NCBI GenBank assembly: GCA_965227335.1
Contig: CBDDFV010000001.1
Location: 1-64,000 of the forward strand
Length of the DNA: 64,000 bases
From: CBDDFV01 sp965227335
GTDB taxonomy: Bacteria > Planctomycetota > Phycisphaerae > Phycisphaerales > SM1A02
Direction: 5' to 3'
Shown: piece by piece, positions 44,377 to 57,400 of the stretch
How the letters are laid out: every line of letters starts with the position of its first letter
Position numbering within the stretch: the stretch's first letter is position 1
Notes under the pieces: generated by a model
Database searches by the model: none
Seen by the model: the letters and a program-made list of their open reading frames with translations, nothing else
What the model was told of the DNA's origin: nothing
Made by a program: the position numbers and the translations under genes

Positions 44377-45347
44377 TCGCGCCGGCCCGACTCATCGGCT
44401 GGACGCTCGGCGCCGGCGCTCTGCTCGGCGCGGCGTGGTTCGGGTACGACCGCGTCTACGCCCAGCCGCGCGACGAACTCGTCGCCGACATCAACCGCTA
44501 CCAGCGCTCCATCGCCGACGCGCGAGAAGAAATGATCGCGCACGAGAAGACGCTCGGGAGACTCGACGCCGTCGCGGCCCGCAGCTTCGGCGCGGACCGC
44601 GAATCAGCGGACCACAACTTCCGACGCGCGCTCAATGCGATCGGTCTCGCGGCGGGCGTCGAGGAGCTGGTCGTCAGCACGCAGGGCGCGCGGGCGGTCG
44701 GCACGCCGGCGCGTCTGCAGCTGCGCGGCACGTCGCTCGAACGCGAAGCGGCCAAGGAGCCCGACTTCGTCGAGATCGAGGGACGTCTCAGCGGGCGCGG
44801 CACGCTGGAGCAGATCATGCAGCTCGTGCACGGCGTCGAAAGCGCGCCGTGGATGAAACACGTCGACATGGTGAAGGTCGACCCGCGCGACAACGGCGAA
44901 CAGTTCGACGTCGCGCTCCGCGTCCGCACGCTCTTCCTCCCCGGACGCGGGCCGGAGACCACGCCCGTCATGACCGACGCCGCCCCCGCGCCGGATCGGT
45001 ACGCGGCCCGGCTCGCCCGCAATCCGTTCCGGGTGCCCCCGCCCCCGCCCGCCCCGGCCCCGCCGGTGGCCCAGACCCCGACCGCCGTCGCCCCGCCCCC
45101 CGCGCCGGGGTTCCCCTACGACCAGTGGCGGGTCACGGGGGTGGCGGACATGCAGGGGGTCCTCGAGTTGTGGCTCCGCCATGGCCGCACCGGGGAGCGA
45201 CGCGTCCTGTCAGTGGGCGATCGCATCGGAGATGTCATCTTTCTGGGCCGCGCCGATGGCGACGGGGCCCGCGTTGAGTTCGAGGGACGCCCGTTCACGG
45301 TCCAATTAGGACAATCGCTGAGGGACAGGCGTCCGGCCTCGCAGTAG
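44373..45347 (+). CDS. GspM/PilO-like protein carrying a GspC/PilP-type HR domain
   Basis: 324 residues. One N-terminal membrane helix (about 5-26), a coiled stretch to ~65, then a PilO/GspM-like ferredoxin domain to ~200. A Pro/Ala-rich linker (PPPPPAPAPPVAQTPTAVAP, 20 residues) leads to a C-terminal ~75-residue segment, QWRVTGVADMQGVLELWL...RVLSVGDRIGDVIFLG...RVEFEGRPFTVQLGQ, with the pattern of the GspC HR/PilP domain that binds the N0 domain of the secretin. So one protein seems to do the work of GspM and GspC. It directly precedes the secretin gene, which fits this role. Confidence 0.75.
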   Translation: MIAPARLIGWTLGAGALLGAAWFGYDRVYAQPRDELVADINRYQRSIADAREEMIAHEKTLGRLDAVAARSFGADRESADHNFRRALNAIGLAAGVEELVVSTQGARAVGTPARLQLRGTSLEREAAKEPDFVEIEGRLSGRGTLEQIMQLVHGVESAPWMKHVDMVKVDPRDNGEQFDVALRVRTLFLPGRGPETTPVMTDAAPAPDRYAARLARNPFRVPPPPPAPAPPVAQTPTAVAPPPAPGFPYDQWRVTGVADMQGVLELWLRHGRTGERRVLSVGDRIGDVIFLGRADGDGARVEFEGRPFTVQLGQSLRDRRPASQ

Positions 45348-45426
45348 ACTGTTGATGGTTGGCTGAGGCCCGATATCTGCATTTTCCCGCAGGCTCGACC
45401 CCCAATATCTTGTGGAGGCACGTCGA

Positions 45427-48400
45427 ATGCGTGGTGGTTGGTCAAGGCATCGTTCGGGGATGGCGCGAGGATTATCGGCGGTGGGAGGACGTTTCGCGTT
45501 GATCGCGACGATGTTCGCCCTCGCCCTCGCCGCGCCGCCGCCGGCCCCCGCGCTGGCGCACAGCGTGCATCTGGCGACGACATCGATCGTCGACGTGGAC
45601 GTCGACGAGAACGACGGCGCCGGCGCGGCGGAGGACGCCGCGCTCGACGGCGTCAGCTTCGCGTTCAAGGGCGCGACGTTCGAGGAAGTGCTCGACTACT
45701 TCTCCCGCGTGACCAAACTGCCCGTCGTCCGCGAGACGGACGTTCCGGAAGGCACGCTCGATTACGTGTCGCAGGAGCGCTACACCGTCGACGAGGCGCT
45801 GCGGGTGCTCAACATCATCCTGCAGTCGCGCGGCGTCACGCTGCGGGTCGAGGATGAGATGCTCTATCTCCAGAAGCTCGACGCGATGGCGCGGGAGGCG
45901 GTCGACGTGTACGTCGGCCAGGTGCCGGCCGAGGTCACGGGCGAGAAGATCATCACCTTCGTCATGCCGCTCACCGTCGCCTCCGCGACGTCGATCGCCG
46001 AGAAGCTCGCCGAGATGGTCGCCTCGTACGGATCGGTGAGCGCCATGCCGGCGCAGAACGCGTTGGTCATCACGGAGACCGCCGCCCAGGTGCGTCGTCT
46101 CGTGCAGATCGTCGCCGAACTCGACCGCGATGATCCTGAAGGCGCGATCCGCGTCTTCCAGGTGCGCCACGTCAACGCGAAGGATCTCGAGGAGCCGCTC
46201 AAGGCGCTCCTGTCGGAGAAGGTCGTCAAGTACGTCGTCAACGCGAAGGGCAAGCAGACCAAGATCGACGAGGAGACCACGCCCGGCCTCAAGCTGACGA
46301 TCGACGAGCGCACCAACTCCGTCATCGCCAAGGGCGTCGAGTCGCGGATCGAGAAGCTCGGCGAAGTGCTGCAGATTCTCGACGTGCCGGAAGCCGCGGC
46401 GGGCGCGGGGCGGACCATGCGCACCATCGCCCTGATGACCTCGGCGCCCGCCGACATCGCCGCCCAGCTCACCGCCCTCTACGCGAAGCTGCCCGAGGCG
46501 GACCGCCCGACCGTCATCCCGCTCACCGAGGTCGGCAAGGTGTCGATCGTCGGGCGGGCCCGGGACCTCGACGAAGGCGAGGCCCTGATCCGCGAGATCG
46601 ACGGCGGGGCCGGGACGTCCGTCGCCGGCGGCGCTCCCCGCATCCATGTGCTGCCGCTCGAGCACGCCTCGCCGTCGGATGTGATCGCGGCGGTGACGAA
46701 GCTGCTCAATCGTCGCCAGCAGGCGTCGCTCAAGCTCGTGCCGGGACCGGACGGCGCATCGATCATCGCGTCGGGCGACCAGCGCGACGTGGCGGCGGTC
46801 GAGGCGCTCGTGCCCGCGATCGACGCCCCCCGCCGCGCCGAACGCGAAGTCCGCATCGTGCGCATCACCACGCCCGACCCGGCGGACACGATCCAGCGGG
46901 CGGAGCAGTTGTACGGCCGGCAGGTCGACGCGGACGAGCCGACGTGGCGGCTGACGATGACGTTCGATGCGCCGTCGCGGACGCTGACGCTCATCGGGCC
47001 CCGCGGCGCGCTCGACCGGTTCAGCACCACGCTTCGCACCGTCGAATCCAGCACGGTCGTCGACCGGGAGACGCGTCAGTTCACGCTGACGAGCGCGGCC
47101 CCGAGTCAGATCGTCTCCGCTCTCAGTTCGCTCGCCCAGCAGACGCTCCGTCCGACCGACGGCTCGACCTTCATCGCCCCCGACATTCAGCCGGTCGATG
47201 CGCTGGACCAGCTCATCATCACCGCGCCGCCCGCGCAGTTCGGCACGCTCGAATCGCTCGTGCGGACGCTCGACCAGCCCCGCCCCGGCGACTTCGCGTT
47301 CCAGGTCGTCAATCTGACCGGCGTCAACGACGTCGACGCGTTGCTGAAGAAGGCGGACCTGATCTTCGAACGACGCACCCGCGGCTACGAGACGGGCGAG
47401 CGTCCGGCGCCGGAGGTGGAGCTCGACGCCGCCACCGGCGCGATCATGCTGACCGGCCGCTCTGAATCGGTGCGCGAGTACCAGACCGCGCTCGCCGAGG
47501 CCCGCAAGCTGCTCCCGCCCGCGCGGGACGGCCGCATGATCACGCTCGACTACGCGGACGCGGCCGACATCATCGCGCCGCTTCGCGAGCTGCTCGACGC
47601 CACGATCGACACCACCGGCCCGCGCGAAGTCGCGCCGCCGGCGATCGAGATCGTGGAGGCGACGAACGCGCTGTACGTGGTGGCCGAAGCGGCGCAACAC
47701 GACGCCATCGCCCGCGCCGTGCGAATGCTCGACACCGTCGACCAGAGCGACCTGCCGCCGCTGCGTCTGCTGCAGGTGCGGGCCGCGGACGCCCAGCAGC
47801 TCGCGGGCATGCTCCGCAACCGGTACGCCTCGCGGCCCGCGGACGTGCGACGGGCGAAGCCGGTCGAGGTCGACGCCGACGCCTCCACCAACACGCTGAT
47901 CGTCACCGCCCACACCGACGTCTTCGATGAGATCAAGGAGTTCGTCGACAGCGTCAACCGGGCGGACGAGAATCGCGCCGAACGAGAGACGATGCTCTTC
48001 CCGCTCAAGCGGGCCCGGGCGTCGGAGCTGTCCTCGGCCCTGGAGCGGCTGTATCCCGAGCCGCCCATGCCGCTCGACCGGCGCGGCCGACCGATGCCGC
48101 ACCTCCGCGAGCCCAAGGAAGTCCACGTCTCCGCCGACGCCGCGACCAACACCCTGATCGTCGAGGCGCCGGCCGAACGACGCGCGCAGTTCGAAGCGCT
48201 GGTCGAGCAACTCGACCGCGTCGAGCTGCCGCCGTCGGCGCAGCTTCGCACCTATCCCATCCCGCGCGGCGACGCGGGGATGATCGCCCGTACGCTCACC
48301 GAACTCGCCCGGCGCGGCGTGCTGTCCGCTCCGCCCGTCGACGGCGGCAAGTCGGTCGAGGTCACGATCCAGGCCGAGCCCCTCAGCCGCACGCTGATCG

Positions 48401-51400
48401 TGGCCGGCGACGAGGTGACCTTCGAGAAGGTCGAGCAGATGCTGAAAGAGATCGGGAACGTCCCGATCGAGCGGTCGCTCCGCGTCTTCGAGATCAACGG
48501 GGCCGATCCCGCGGACGTCGCCGCCCAGGCGGAGCGTCTCTACACGGAGCAGACGGCCGAGATGCCCAACGCCGGCGCGGTCTCGGTCGAGGTCGATCCC
48601 GACGGGTCCACGCTGCTCGTGGTCGCGGATGACGAGGCGATGGTCCGCTTCGCGCGGATTCTCACCGAACTGCAGGCCGCGATCGGTCCGCCGCCGGACG
48701 TGCGTCTGATCGCACTCGAGCACGCCAAGGCGGAAGAGGTCGTGGCGTTTCTGCAGGGGATGCTCGAAAGCGACCGTTCGCTCATGCTCGGCGGCGAGGG
48801 CGGTCCGCGTCCAACGTTCGAGGCGATCGCACGGACGAATTCGATCGTCGTCGCCGCGCGTCGCGAGCAGCACGACGTCGTGCGTTCGCTCGTGCGTAGT
48901 TTCGACGTCCCCGAGAATCAGGAGATGCCGCCGCTGCGGATCCTGCAGTTGCGCTCGGCCGACGCCGCGAACCTCGCCACGGCCCTGACGCGTCAGTACA
49001 ACCAGCGTCCGCCGGACGAGCGTCGCGTGAAGCCGGTGAACATCACCGCGGATCCGAACACGAACGCCCTGATGGTCGCCGCGCATCCGGAGATGCTGCC
49101 GGAGATCCAGGCGATCGTGACGGAGTTGAATTCGGCGACGCGGATGAACACGGAAGGTCGCGAGATCCGCATCTTCCCGCTGAAGGTTGCGCGAGCGGAG
49201 GAGCTGGCCCGGACGATCGACGAGATGTACCCGGAGCCGCCGATGCCGCTCGATCGTCGCGGCCGTCCGATGCCGCACCTTCGCGAAGCCCGCGAGGTCG
49301 TCGTGCGGGCCGACGCCCAGACGAACTCGCTCATCGTCGACGCCCCCGTGCAGCGGATGGCCGGCTTCGAGCAGCTCGTTGAACAGCTTGACCGACAGAA
49401 GATGCTCGACGAGACGCAGATGCGGAGCTATCGCATCACGCACGCGGATCTCCAGGCGATCACGCAGTCGCTGCGCGAACTGGCCGCGGCCGGCGCGCTC
49501 AGCCCGGGCGGCGGCGATCGGCGCACGCCGATCACGATCACGAGCGAGTCGGCGAGTCAGACGCTGCTGGTCTCGGGTCCGACGGAGATCTTCCCGCGGG
49601 TGGAGCAGGTGCTGGCGGACCTCGACGCGAAGCCCGCCGCCCCGGCGACGACGCTGCGGCTGTTCCCCCTCGCGAACGCGCGGGCGGAGAGCGTGGCGCC
49701 GATTCTCCGCGACATCCTGATCACGCGGATCACCGAAGAGGTGCCGGACGCCGGGGCCCGGGCGGAGGCGCTCCTCAACATCGCGACGGATCCGAAGACG
49801 AACACGCTGATCATCTCCGGACCGAACGAGATCATGCCGGTGGTCGAGCAACTGCTCGAGCAGCTCGACAACACGGCGGCGGCGCTGGACGACCCGGTGA
49901 TCCGGGTGCGCCCGCTCGATTTCGCGGACGCGGCGGAGGTCAGCCGGGCGTTGTCGCAGGCGTTGCCCAACGTGATCTCGAAGTCGACCGGCGAACCGGT
50001 GGACGTGAAGATCATCCCCGCCCCCGGTTCGAACGCGTTGCTGATGGTCGGCAGCGCGCCGGATCTCGACGAGATCGACGCGCTGGTCGAACCCCTCGAC
50101 GCCCGCCCGTCCATGGACGCGATCGGGGCGGAGACGTTCAAGCTCGAGCACGCGGATGCACTCCAGATCGCGGGCATGGTGGAGAAGCTGCTCAACGATC
50201 AGCAGCAGAACGATCCGTGGGTGATGCGGGAGATCATCCGCCGCACGCGCGGCCAGGGCCTCGCGCCCCGCATCCGCGTCGAGGCGGACGCCCGAACCAA
50301 CGCGCTGATCGTCTCCGGACCGCAACGAACCGTGTCGCTGGCCGGAACGCTGATTGCACAACTCGACGCCCCCGACCCCGGCGGCGTGCAGACGTACCTG
50401 ACGTTCACTCCCGCCAACATCGAAGCCGCCACGCTCGTGCCGATGGTCCGCCAGGTCATCGACGCGACTCGACCCGCCGGTCGTCGTTCATCGCTCGAAC
50501 TCGTGGCCGAACCGCGGAGCGGCGTCGTCGTGGTGATCGGACCGCAGGAAGAAGCGGACGCGGCGGTCGCGCTTCTGAAGGAATGGGACGACAAGACCGC
50601 GCCAGCGCCGCAGGTGGATCTGCGGGTCGTGACGCTCGACCACGCGTCCGCTTCAAGCGCGGCCCGGACGATCTCGCCCCTGCTCCGCGACCGGTCGCGC
50701 TGGCCCGATGCGCTTCGACGCGCGGCGGAAGCGGGCGTCCCCGTCTCCGAACCCACCGTCACCGCCGACGACTCCACCAACCGGCTCATGATCACCGCCC
50801 CGGAAATGCTCATGGCGTCGACCGTCGCCCTCATCGAGCAGATCGACCGGCCCGCGGGCGAAGCGACGCTCGACACCCGCGTCTTCTCGCTGCGGCAGGC
50901 GGACGCGGCGGACGTCGCGAGCGCGGTGCAGCGATCCGTTGATGCACGAGCCCAGAGCCGACCGGGCGCGCCCAAAGCGACCGTCGCGGCGGAGCCGTCG
51001 AGCAACAGCGTCATCGTCACCGCCGCCCCCGCCGAAATGGCGACCATCGCCGCGATGATCGAACCGCTCGACGCCGAAGGACGCGGCAACGATCCGCAGG
51101 TGCGCACGATCCTGCTGAAGCACGCCCGCGCGGAAGCCGTCGCCCCGGTCGTCGAACAACTGCTCGGCGTGGAGGAGTTCCTCCCGGAGGGCCGGATTCC
51201 ATCCTGGCAGATCTTCGAGTTCGCCCGGCTTCGTCAGCAACAGGCCATGGAATCGCCGGACATCCGCGTCGCGGCGGACGTCCGTCTGAATGCACTGGTG
51301 ATCTCCGCTCCGCCCGCCATGCTCGACATGGCGGAGGCGATGGTCGCGCAGCTGGACGTCGATGACGCCGCCGGGACCGGAACGCGTTCGGTGCGGGTGC

Positions 51401-54400
51401 TCGCGCTCGAGAACGTCGACGCCGCCGCGCTGGCGGAGAACCTCGAAGCGATCTTCGACGACCCCGACGCCACCGATCCGAAGCCGACGGTGCGGGTCGA
51501 ACCGGCGAGCAACAGCCTGATCGTTCGCGCGACGAACGGGCAGTTCGCGGTCATCGAGGACGTCGTGCAGAAGATCGACAACGCGGCGATCGCGTCGTCG
51601 CGTCAGATGCGGACGATCTCCATCGATCCCGCCCGCGCCGACGCCGCGGACGTGGCCCGCACCCTCGAACGACTGCTCGACCGCGGGCGCGGCAACGCGG
51701 TCGAAGTCATCACCGTCGAAGAACTGCTCGAACGCCGACGCCGAAAGGACGCGGGGCGGGGCGGCTCGTCCGATGCGCGGCCGGGGCTCGACGCGAGGTT
51801 CATCGATCATCGCCTGCGTCCGCTGCTCCCGATGCTTCGGTGGACGGCGGTGGCGATGATCGCGGCGCCGGGGGACCTGCCCGATCCGACGCCCGCCCAG
51901 CGGGAATGGGCGGAGCAGTTTCGCCAGGCCTTCGCTCCGCCGTCCTCGGCGCCGGCCGAGTCGACCCGCGAAGACGCCGCGCCGATGACCGCGGACGAGG
52001 CGCCCGCGACGGACGATGATGACGAGGGAAAGCAGGACGCGGCGAACGATGCGCCGTCGGCGCCTGCGCCGTCCGCGACGGAGCCGGCCCCGGCCGACGC
52101 CGCGCCGGTCGACGCGCGCGCCGACGGCGTCTCGAACCGCAGCGTCGTCGCCGATGAAGATGACGGGCCGAGCTTTGCGGAGCTGCTGGAGGCCGCCGCC
52201 GCGAAGCTGCTGGCGGAGTCGGAAGCCGCCCGGACCGCGGCGCTCGACGGCCCCGGCGCCGCGCCGTCGGATCCGGTCGTCGAACCCGCTCCGATCGCGG
52301 AGCGGACGCTGGACGACGTCCCGGTCGCGAACGTGCTGGCGGTGAACGAGATTCAGACGGCGCTGCAGGAGGATGCAGACGTCACGATCGCGATCGATCC
52401 CGCAACGAACTCGCTCGTGGTGCTCGGGTCATCGCGGGCGGTGGAGCGGATCGCGGACCTCGCCGCCCAGCTCGAATCGGAGCTGCCGCAGACGCCCGGC
52501 GTCGTGCGGTACATCGCGCTGCCGGAAACGGTCGACGTGCGGACGACGGCGCAGCTCATCACGCAGACCCTCGGCCGCCTGTTTCCCGCGGAGCGCGGCC
52601 GGAATCGCGGGCCCGCTCGCGCCGTGGTGCTGGCCGATGAAACCAACAACGGCCTGATCGTCGTGGCGTCCGATCCGGACTTCGAGACCGTCGCCGACCT
52701 CGTCGCCGCCATGGCGAATCCGCCGCAGCTCGACGAGATGATCGTCAAGATCTATCCGCTGTCGACGATCACCGCGGATCGCGCGGCGGAGAGCGTGCGC
52801 ACGCTGATCGAAGGCGGGGCGGGCGTCGCGGGCGATTCACGCAGCCGACGCAATCGCCGGAGCCAGCCGGAGCGGATGCGGGAGATCGATCTCACCCTCA
52901 TGGCGGACGGACGCGAAATCGCCGCGACGTTCGATCCCAATCGTCTGTCCGTCGCGGCGGATGCGCAGACGAACGCGATCATCGTCGTCGGCCCCGCCCC
53001 CGCCGTCGCGTTCCTGGACCAGTACGTCGAACTGATCGACCGAACGCCGACGGAGACGCCGTCGACGCTGCGGCTGTATTCGCTCGCGCTGGCGGACGCG
53101 GCGGACGTGCGAAACACCCTGCGTGATCTCTTTCGTCGGCGGTTCCGCAATGTTCGCGATCAGCTCGGTCCGAACGCGATCGAGCCGGACTTCGCGGTCG
53201 ACGCCCGGACGAACACGTTGCTCGTCACCGCCGCGCCGGAACAGCTGGTCGAGGTCGAGCAGCTGCTGAAGGAGCTGGATCGTCCGTTGAACGAGGCGCG
53301 TCAGCCGTTGCGGGTGGTCGAACTGAAGTCCGCGACGCCGTCGGAGGCGCAGCGGGTGATCGAGGCGATGGTGATCGCGGGGGACCAGGCGCGACGGGCG
53401 TCGACGCAGATCGTGGCCAACGACGACTCGGGCGTGCTGCTCGTGCGGGCGGACGACGCGATCTTCAGCGAGATCGAATCGCTGCTGGAGCAGATCGACC
53501 GCGAGGCGACCAGCGCCTTCAAGGTGCGCACGCTGACCGTGCTGCGGGCGAACGCGGAAGCGGTGGCGGAGGCGGTGCAGAAGTTCTATGACGATCGCGC
53601 CCGCATCGCATCGTCGGCCCGCGGCCGGCGATCGCAGGAGCGGCGGATTTCGATCATCGGGGACGCGAATTCGAACACGCTGCTCATCGCGGCGGCGGAC
53701 GACGACTTCGAGGAGATCCGCACGCTGGTCGAGCGGTTCGATTCCGAGGAAGCGAACCAGACGCTCTCGTTCCGGATCTTCGAACTGAAGCACGCGAAGG
53801 CGCAGGACATCCAGGAGACAGTGTCGTCCCTCGTGCAGGATCTCACGTGGAACCGGCCGTTCTTCTTCTTCAACGCCCGCAACTCGCGTCAGGATCAGGA
53901 CAGCTTCGCGGTCCGGGCCGACGATCGCCTGAACGCGCTCATCGTGACGGGACGGGGCGACAAGTTCGAGGTCGTGGAGAAGATCATCGAGACGCTCGAC
54001 GTGCCGGCCGGCGCGGATCAGGAGCGCATCGTCAGGCTGTACGAGGTGGAGAACGCCGGGCTCGACACGATGGCGCAGATCATCCGCGACGCCTTCAACG
54101 AGGATTCGTCGAACATCCCGTGGTGGCGGCGCGACGAGGTCACGGCCGAGGTGAAGGTCACGACCGACGAGAACACCGGCATGCTGATCGTCTTCGCGTC
54201 CGGCGCCGACCAGACCCGCATCGAAGAGATGATCGGCATGGTCGACGCCCAGGCGATGTTGCCCGATCAGGCGACGCAGGTCGTTTCGATCGAGTTCGCC
54301 GAGGCCCGGGATCTGGCCCGCACGCTGAACGACTTCCTCCGCAATCGCGCCGAGGCGACGAACGATCCGGACCCGAACGTGGCGATCATCGCAAGCGAAA

Positions 54401-57400
54401 GCGCGAACACGCTGCTGATCTCCGCCGCGTCGGAAGACATGGCGACGATCCGGGATCTGATTCAGCAGATGGACCAGCCCGCCGCGTCCGGCGACCGAAC
54501 GATCGAGATCGTCACGCTGACCCACGCGGACCCCGACGAAGTCGCCCGGATTCTCGGCGAGCAGTTCCCGCAGCGGGGCGGCAAGGGTCTGATCATCACG
54601 CCGGACGTGCGCACAGGCACGCTGATCCTGAACGCCCCGCGTCAGCAGTACGCGCAGGCGGAGGCGTTGATTGCGCGGCTGGACACGCCCAACGCGGCGG
54701 ACGAGACCCGCATCCGCTTCTACGAACTCGACGCCGCCCGCGCTGACGACGTCGTCGCCCTCCTCGCGGAGACGCTGCAGCTTGACGCGACCGGCGAGAC
54801 CGACGGCATCGTGATCCGCCTCGACGACGCGGACCTCCCGCCGGTTGAGGTGAAGGCGAAGATCGTCGCCGACAACCGATCGAACAGCGTGATCGTCACC
54901 GCGACGGAAGATTCGTTCCCCGTGATCGAGGCGCTGATCTCGCAGGTCGACGCCGCGCCGGCCGCGAACCCGCAGGAGTACCGCATCATCCCGCTCGAGC
55001 ACGCGATTGCGGTCGACGTCGCGTTCACGCTGCGGCAGTTCACGCGTTCCGCGGAGCCGGCTCCGTCGATCGACTACAACCGGATCGAGAACCAGCTCAT
55101 CGTCGCCGCCACCGCCGACCAGTTCGAGCAGATCGAGAAGATCCTCGAAGAGATCGACGTCCCCGCGGAGAACCAGCGGGTGACGGACTTCGTCGCGCTG
55201 CAGTTCGCCGACGCCGCAAAGATTCAGGAAGCCCTCTCCGTCTTCTACGGTCCGTTCTCGTTCGAGGCGGACACGCCGGGCAAGCTCAACGTGAAGATCG
55301 TGGCGGATCCGGCCACGAACAGTCTGGTGATCTCCGCCGACGAGGCGGAGTGGGAGGGCATTCGCGCCCTCCTCAGCCGGCTCGACAGCGAAGAATACGA
55401 CGCCTCGCTGCAATTGCGCGTGCTGCCGCTGCTCTACGCGGATGCGCGTTCGGTCGCGCGGGCGATCAACGAGGCGTTCCAGAGCGGACAGCAGAATCAG
55501 CGTCGGGGCGGGCGCGACGACAATCGTCGGAATCCCAACGAGAGCGGTCCGCCCGCCGGCGACAATGAACGCCGCGAGGACCAGGGCCCGAGCGTCCTCC
55601 TCGAAGCGGACGAGTGGGTGCGGGCCTCCGCCGAACCGCTGACGAACTCGGTGATCCTTTCCGCGAATCGTCAGAACCTGCTGAAGATCGAACGGATCAT
55701 CGAGCAACTCGACGTCGCGGATTACACCAAACTGCCGCCGCCGCGCCTGATCCCGATCACCGCGGGCTCGCCCGACCAGATCGCCCAGGCGCTCCGCTCG
55801 CTCTACGGCGGCGAGGACGAGAATCGCGGCCGCAAGAGCCTGCGGATCGTGGCCGACCAGTCGTCGAATACGATCATCGTGCGCACCGAGGAAGAGGACT
55901 TCGCCCAGATCCGGGCCCTGGCCGAGGCGCTGCAGCAGGAGGCGGAGTCGCAGGGGCTGTCGGTGAAGGTCCTGACGCTCGACGCGGCGCCGGCCGTCCG
56001 GGTGGCGGACGCCGTCCGGAATGCGTTCGCCGCCAAGGCCCGGCAGTCCAATCAGCCGCTCACGATCGAGGTCGACGCGGCGGGCAACAGTCTCATCGTC
56101 GCCAGCACCGCGCCGTTGTTCGACGAGATCGAAGCGGTCGTCCGCGAGCTGGATCAGCTCTCGCCCGCCGCGAACCAGAGCATCTTCATCATCGAACTCG
56201 AGCACCTCGCCCCCGACGCGGCGAAGAACATCATCGAGACGATCGGGCTCAACCAGCCGCCCCGCCGCGAGTCCGGCGCGCGGATCGTCACCGAGCCCGT
56301 GTCGGTCAGCGTGCTGCCCGGCCGCCAGGCGATCGTGATCGTGGCGAGTCCGGCGGATCGCGACACGATCGTCGCGCTCGTGAAGTCGCTCGACGCCGCG
56401 CCGGAGATGGCGGAGGCTGAGGTGCGGGTCGTGCAGCTCCGAAACGCCGCCGCCCCGACGGTGGTGCAGGTCGTCTCGGAGATTCTCGATCCCGAGACGC
56501 AGCAGTCGAACACCGGCGTGGCCCGCGCGTTGCGCGAGCAGGTGCGTCGGCTCGCGATCCGGTCTGACGACAACGGCGACCCTCGCACGCTCGATCTTGA
56601 TCTCACGAAGCCGACCCGCGTCATCGCCGACGAGGGCAGCAACACCGTGATCATCAGCTCCACGCCCGACAACGTCGCGGTGCTCGAGTCGCTGGTCGAG
56701 ATGTTCGACACGCTGCCGATCACCGCCGCCGCGACGGTCCAGCTGTTCCCGCTGGAGAACATCGCCGCGTCGGACTTCGCCCGCATCGTGCGGGAGCTGT
56801 TCGAGCAGGGCAAGCAGATCGGGACGCGGCCGGGTCGTCGGCAGCCGGGCATGCCGGACGGCATGGTCGGGGCCGCGCTGATCGAAACGATCGCGATGTC
56901 GGTCGACGACCGAACCAACACGGTGATCGTCGCCGGTCCGGAAGAGGCGGTGGCCCTCGTTGAAGTGCTCTCGAAGCGCGTCGATTCCGACATCGTCGCG
57001 GCGTGGGTCGAGCCCCGCATCATTCCGCTCCGTCACGCCGACGCCGAGAACCTCGCCGAACTGATCAACGCCGTGGTGGTCGAAGGATCGACCGCCCTCC
57101 CCCAGGCGAACCCGCTGCAACGCCAGATCGGCCGGCTGCGGGCGGCGCGTGACAACGAGCGCGGCAACGGCATGATCGAATCGGACGTCTTCCAGCCGAT
57201 GTCGCGATTCCTCGTCCGGGCCGAACGTCAGCTCAACGCGCTGATCCTCGTCGGGACGCCGGCCAACCTCGATCTCGTCGCCGAACTCGTCACGATGCTC
57301 GACGTCGAGGCGGCCTCGCCCAGCGCCGTCGTGCGGATCTACCCCGTGGAGCACGCGTCCGCGACGCGGCTCGCCCAGACCGTCACGCGGCTCTTCGACC

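Noticed and set aside
45472..50361. Antisense open frame of 1629 codons opposite the secretin gene
   Set aside because: It mirrors the repeats of the sense protein, is rich in Arg, Asp, His and Leu with no domain, and arises from strong third-position GC bias.
52837..57354. Antisense open frame of 1505 codons opposite the secretin gene
   Set aside because: Same cause as the other antisense frame; the sense strand has clear secretin_N modules throughout.
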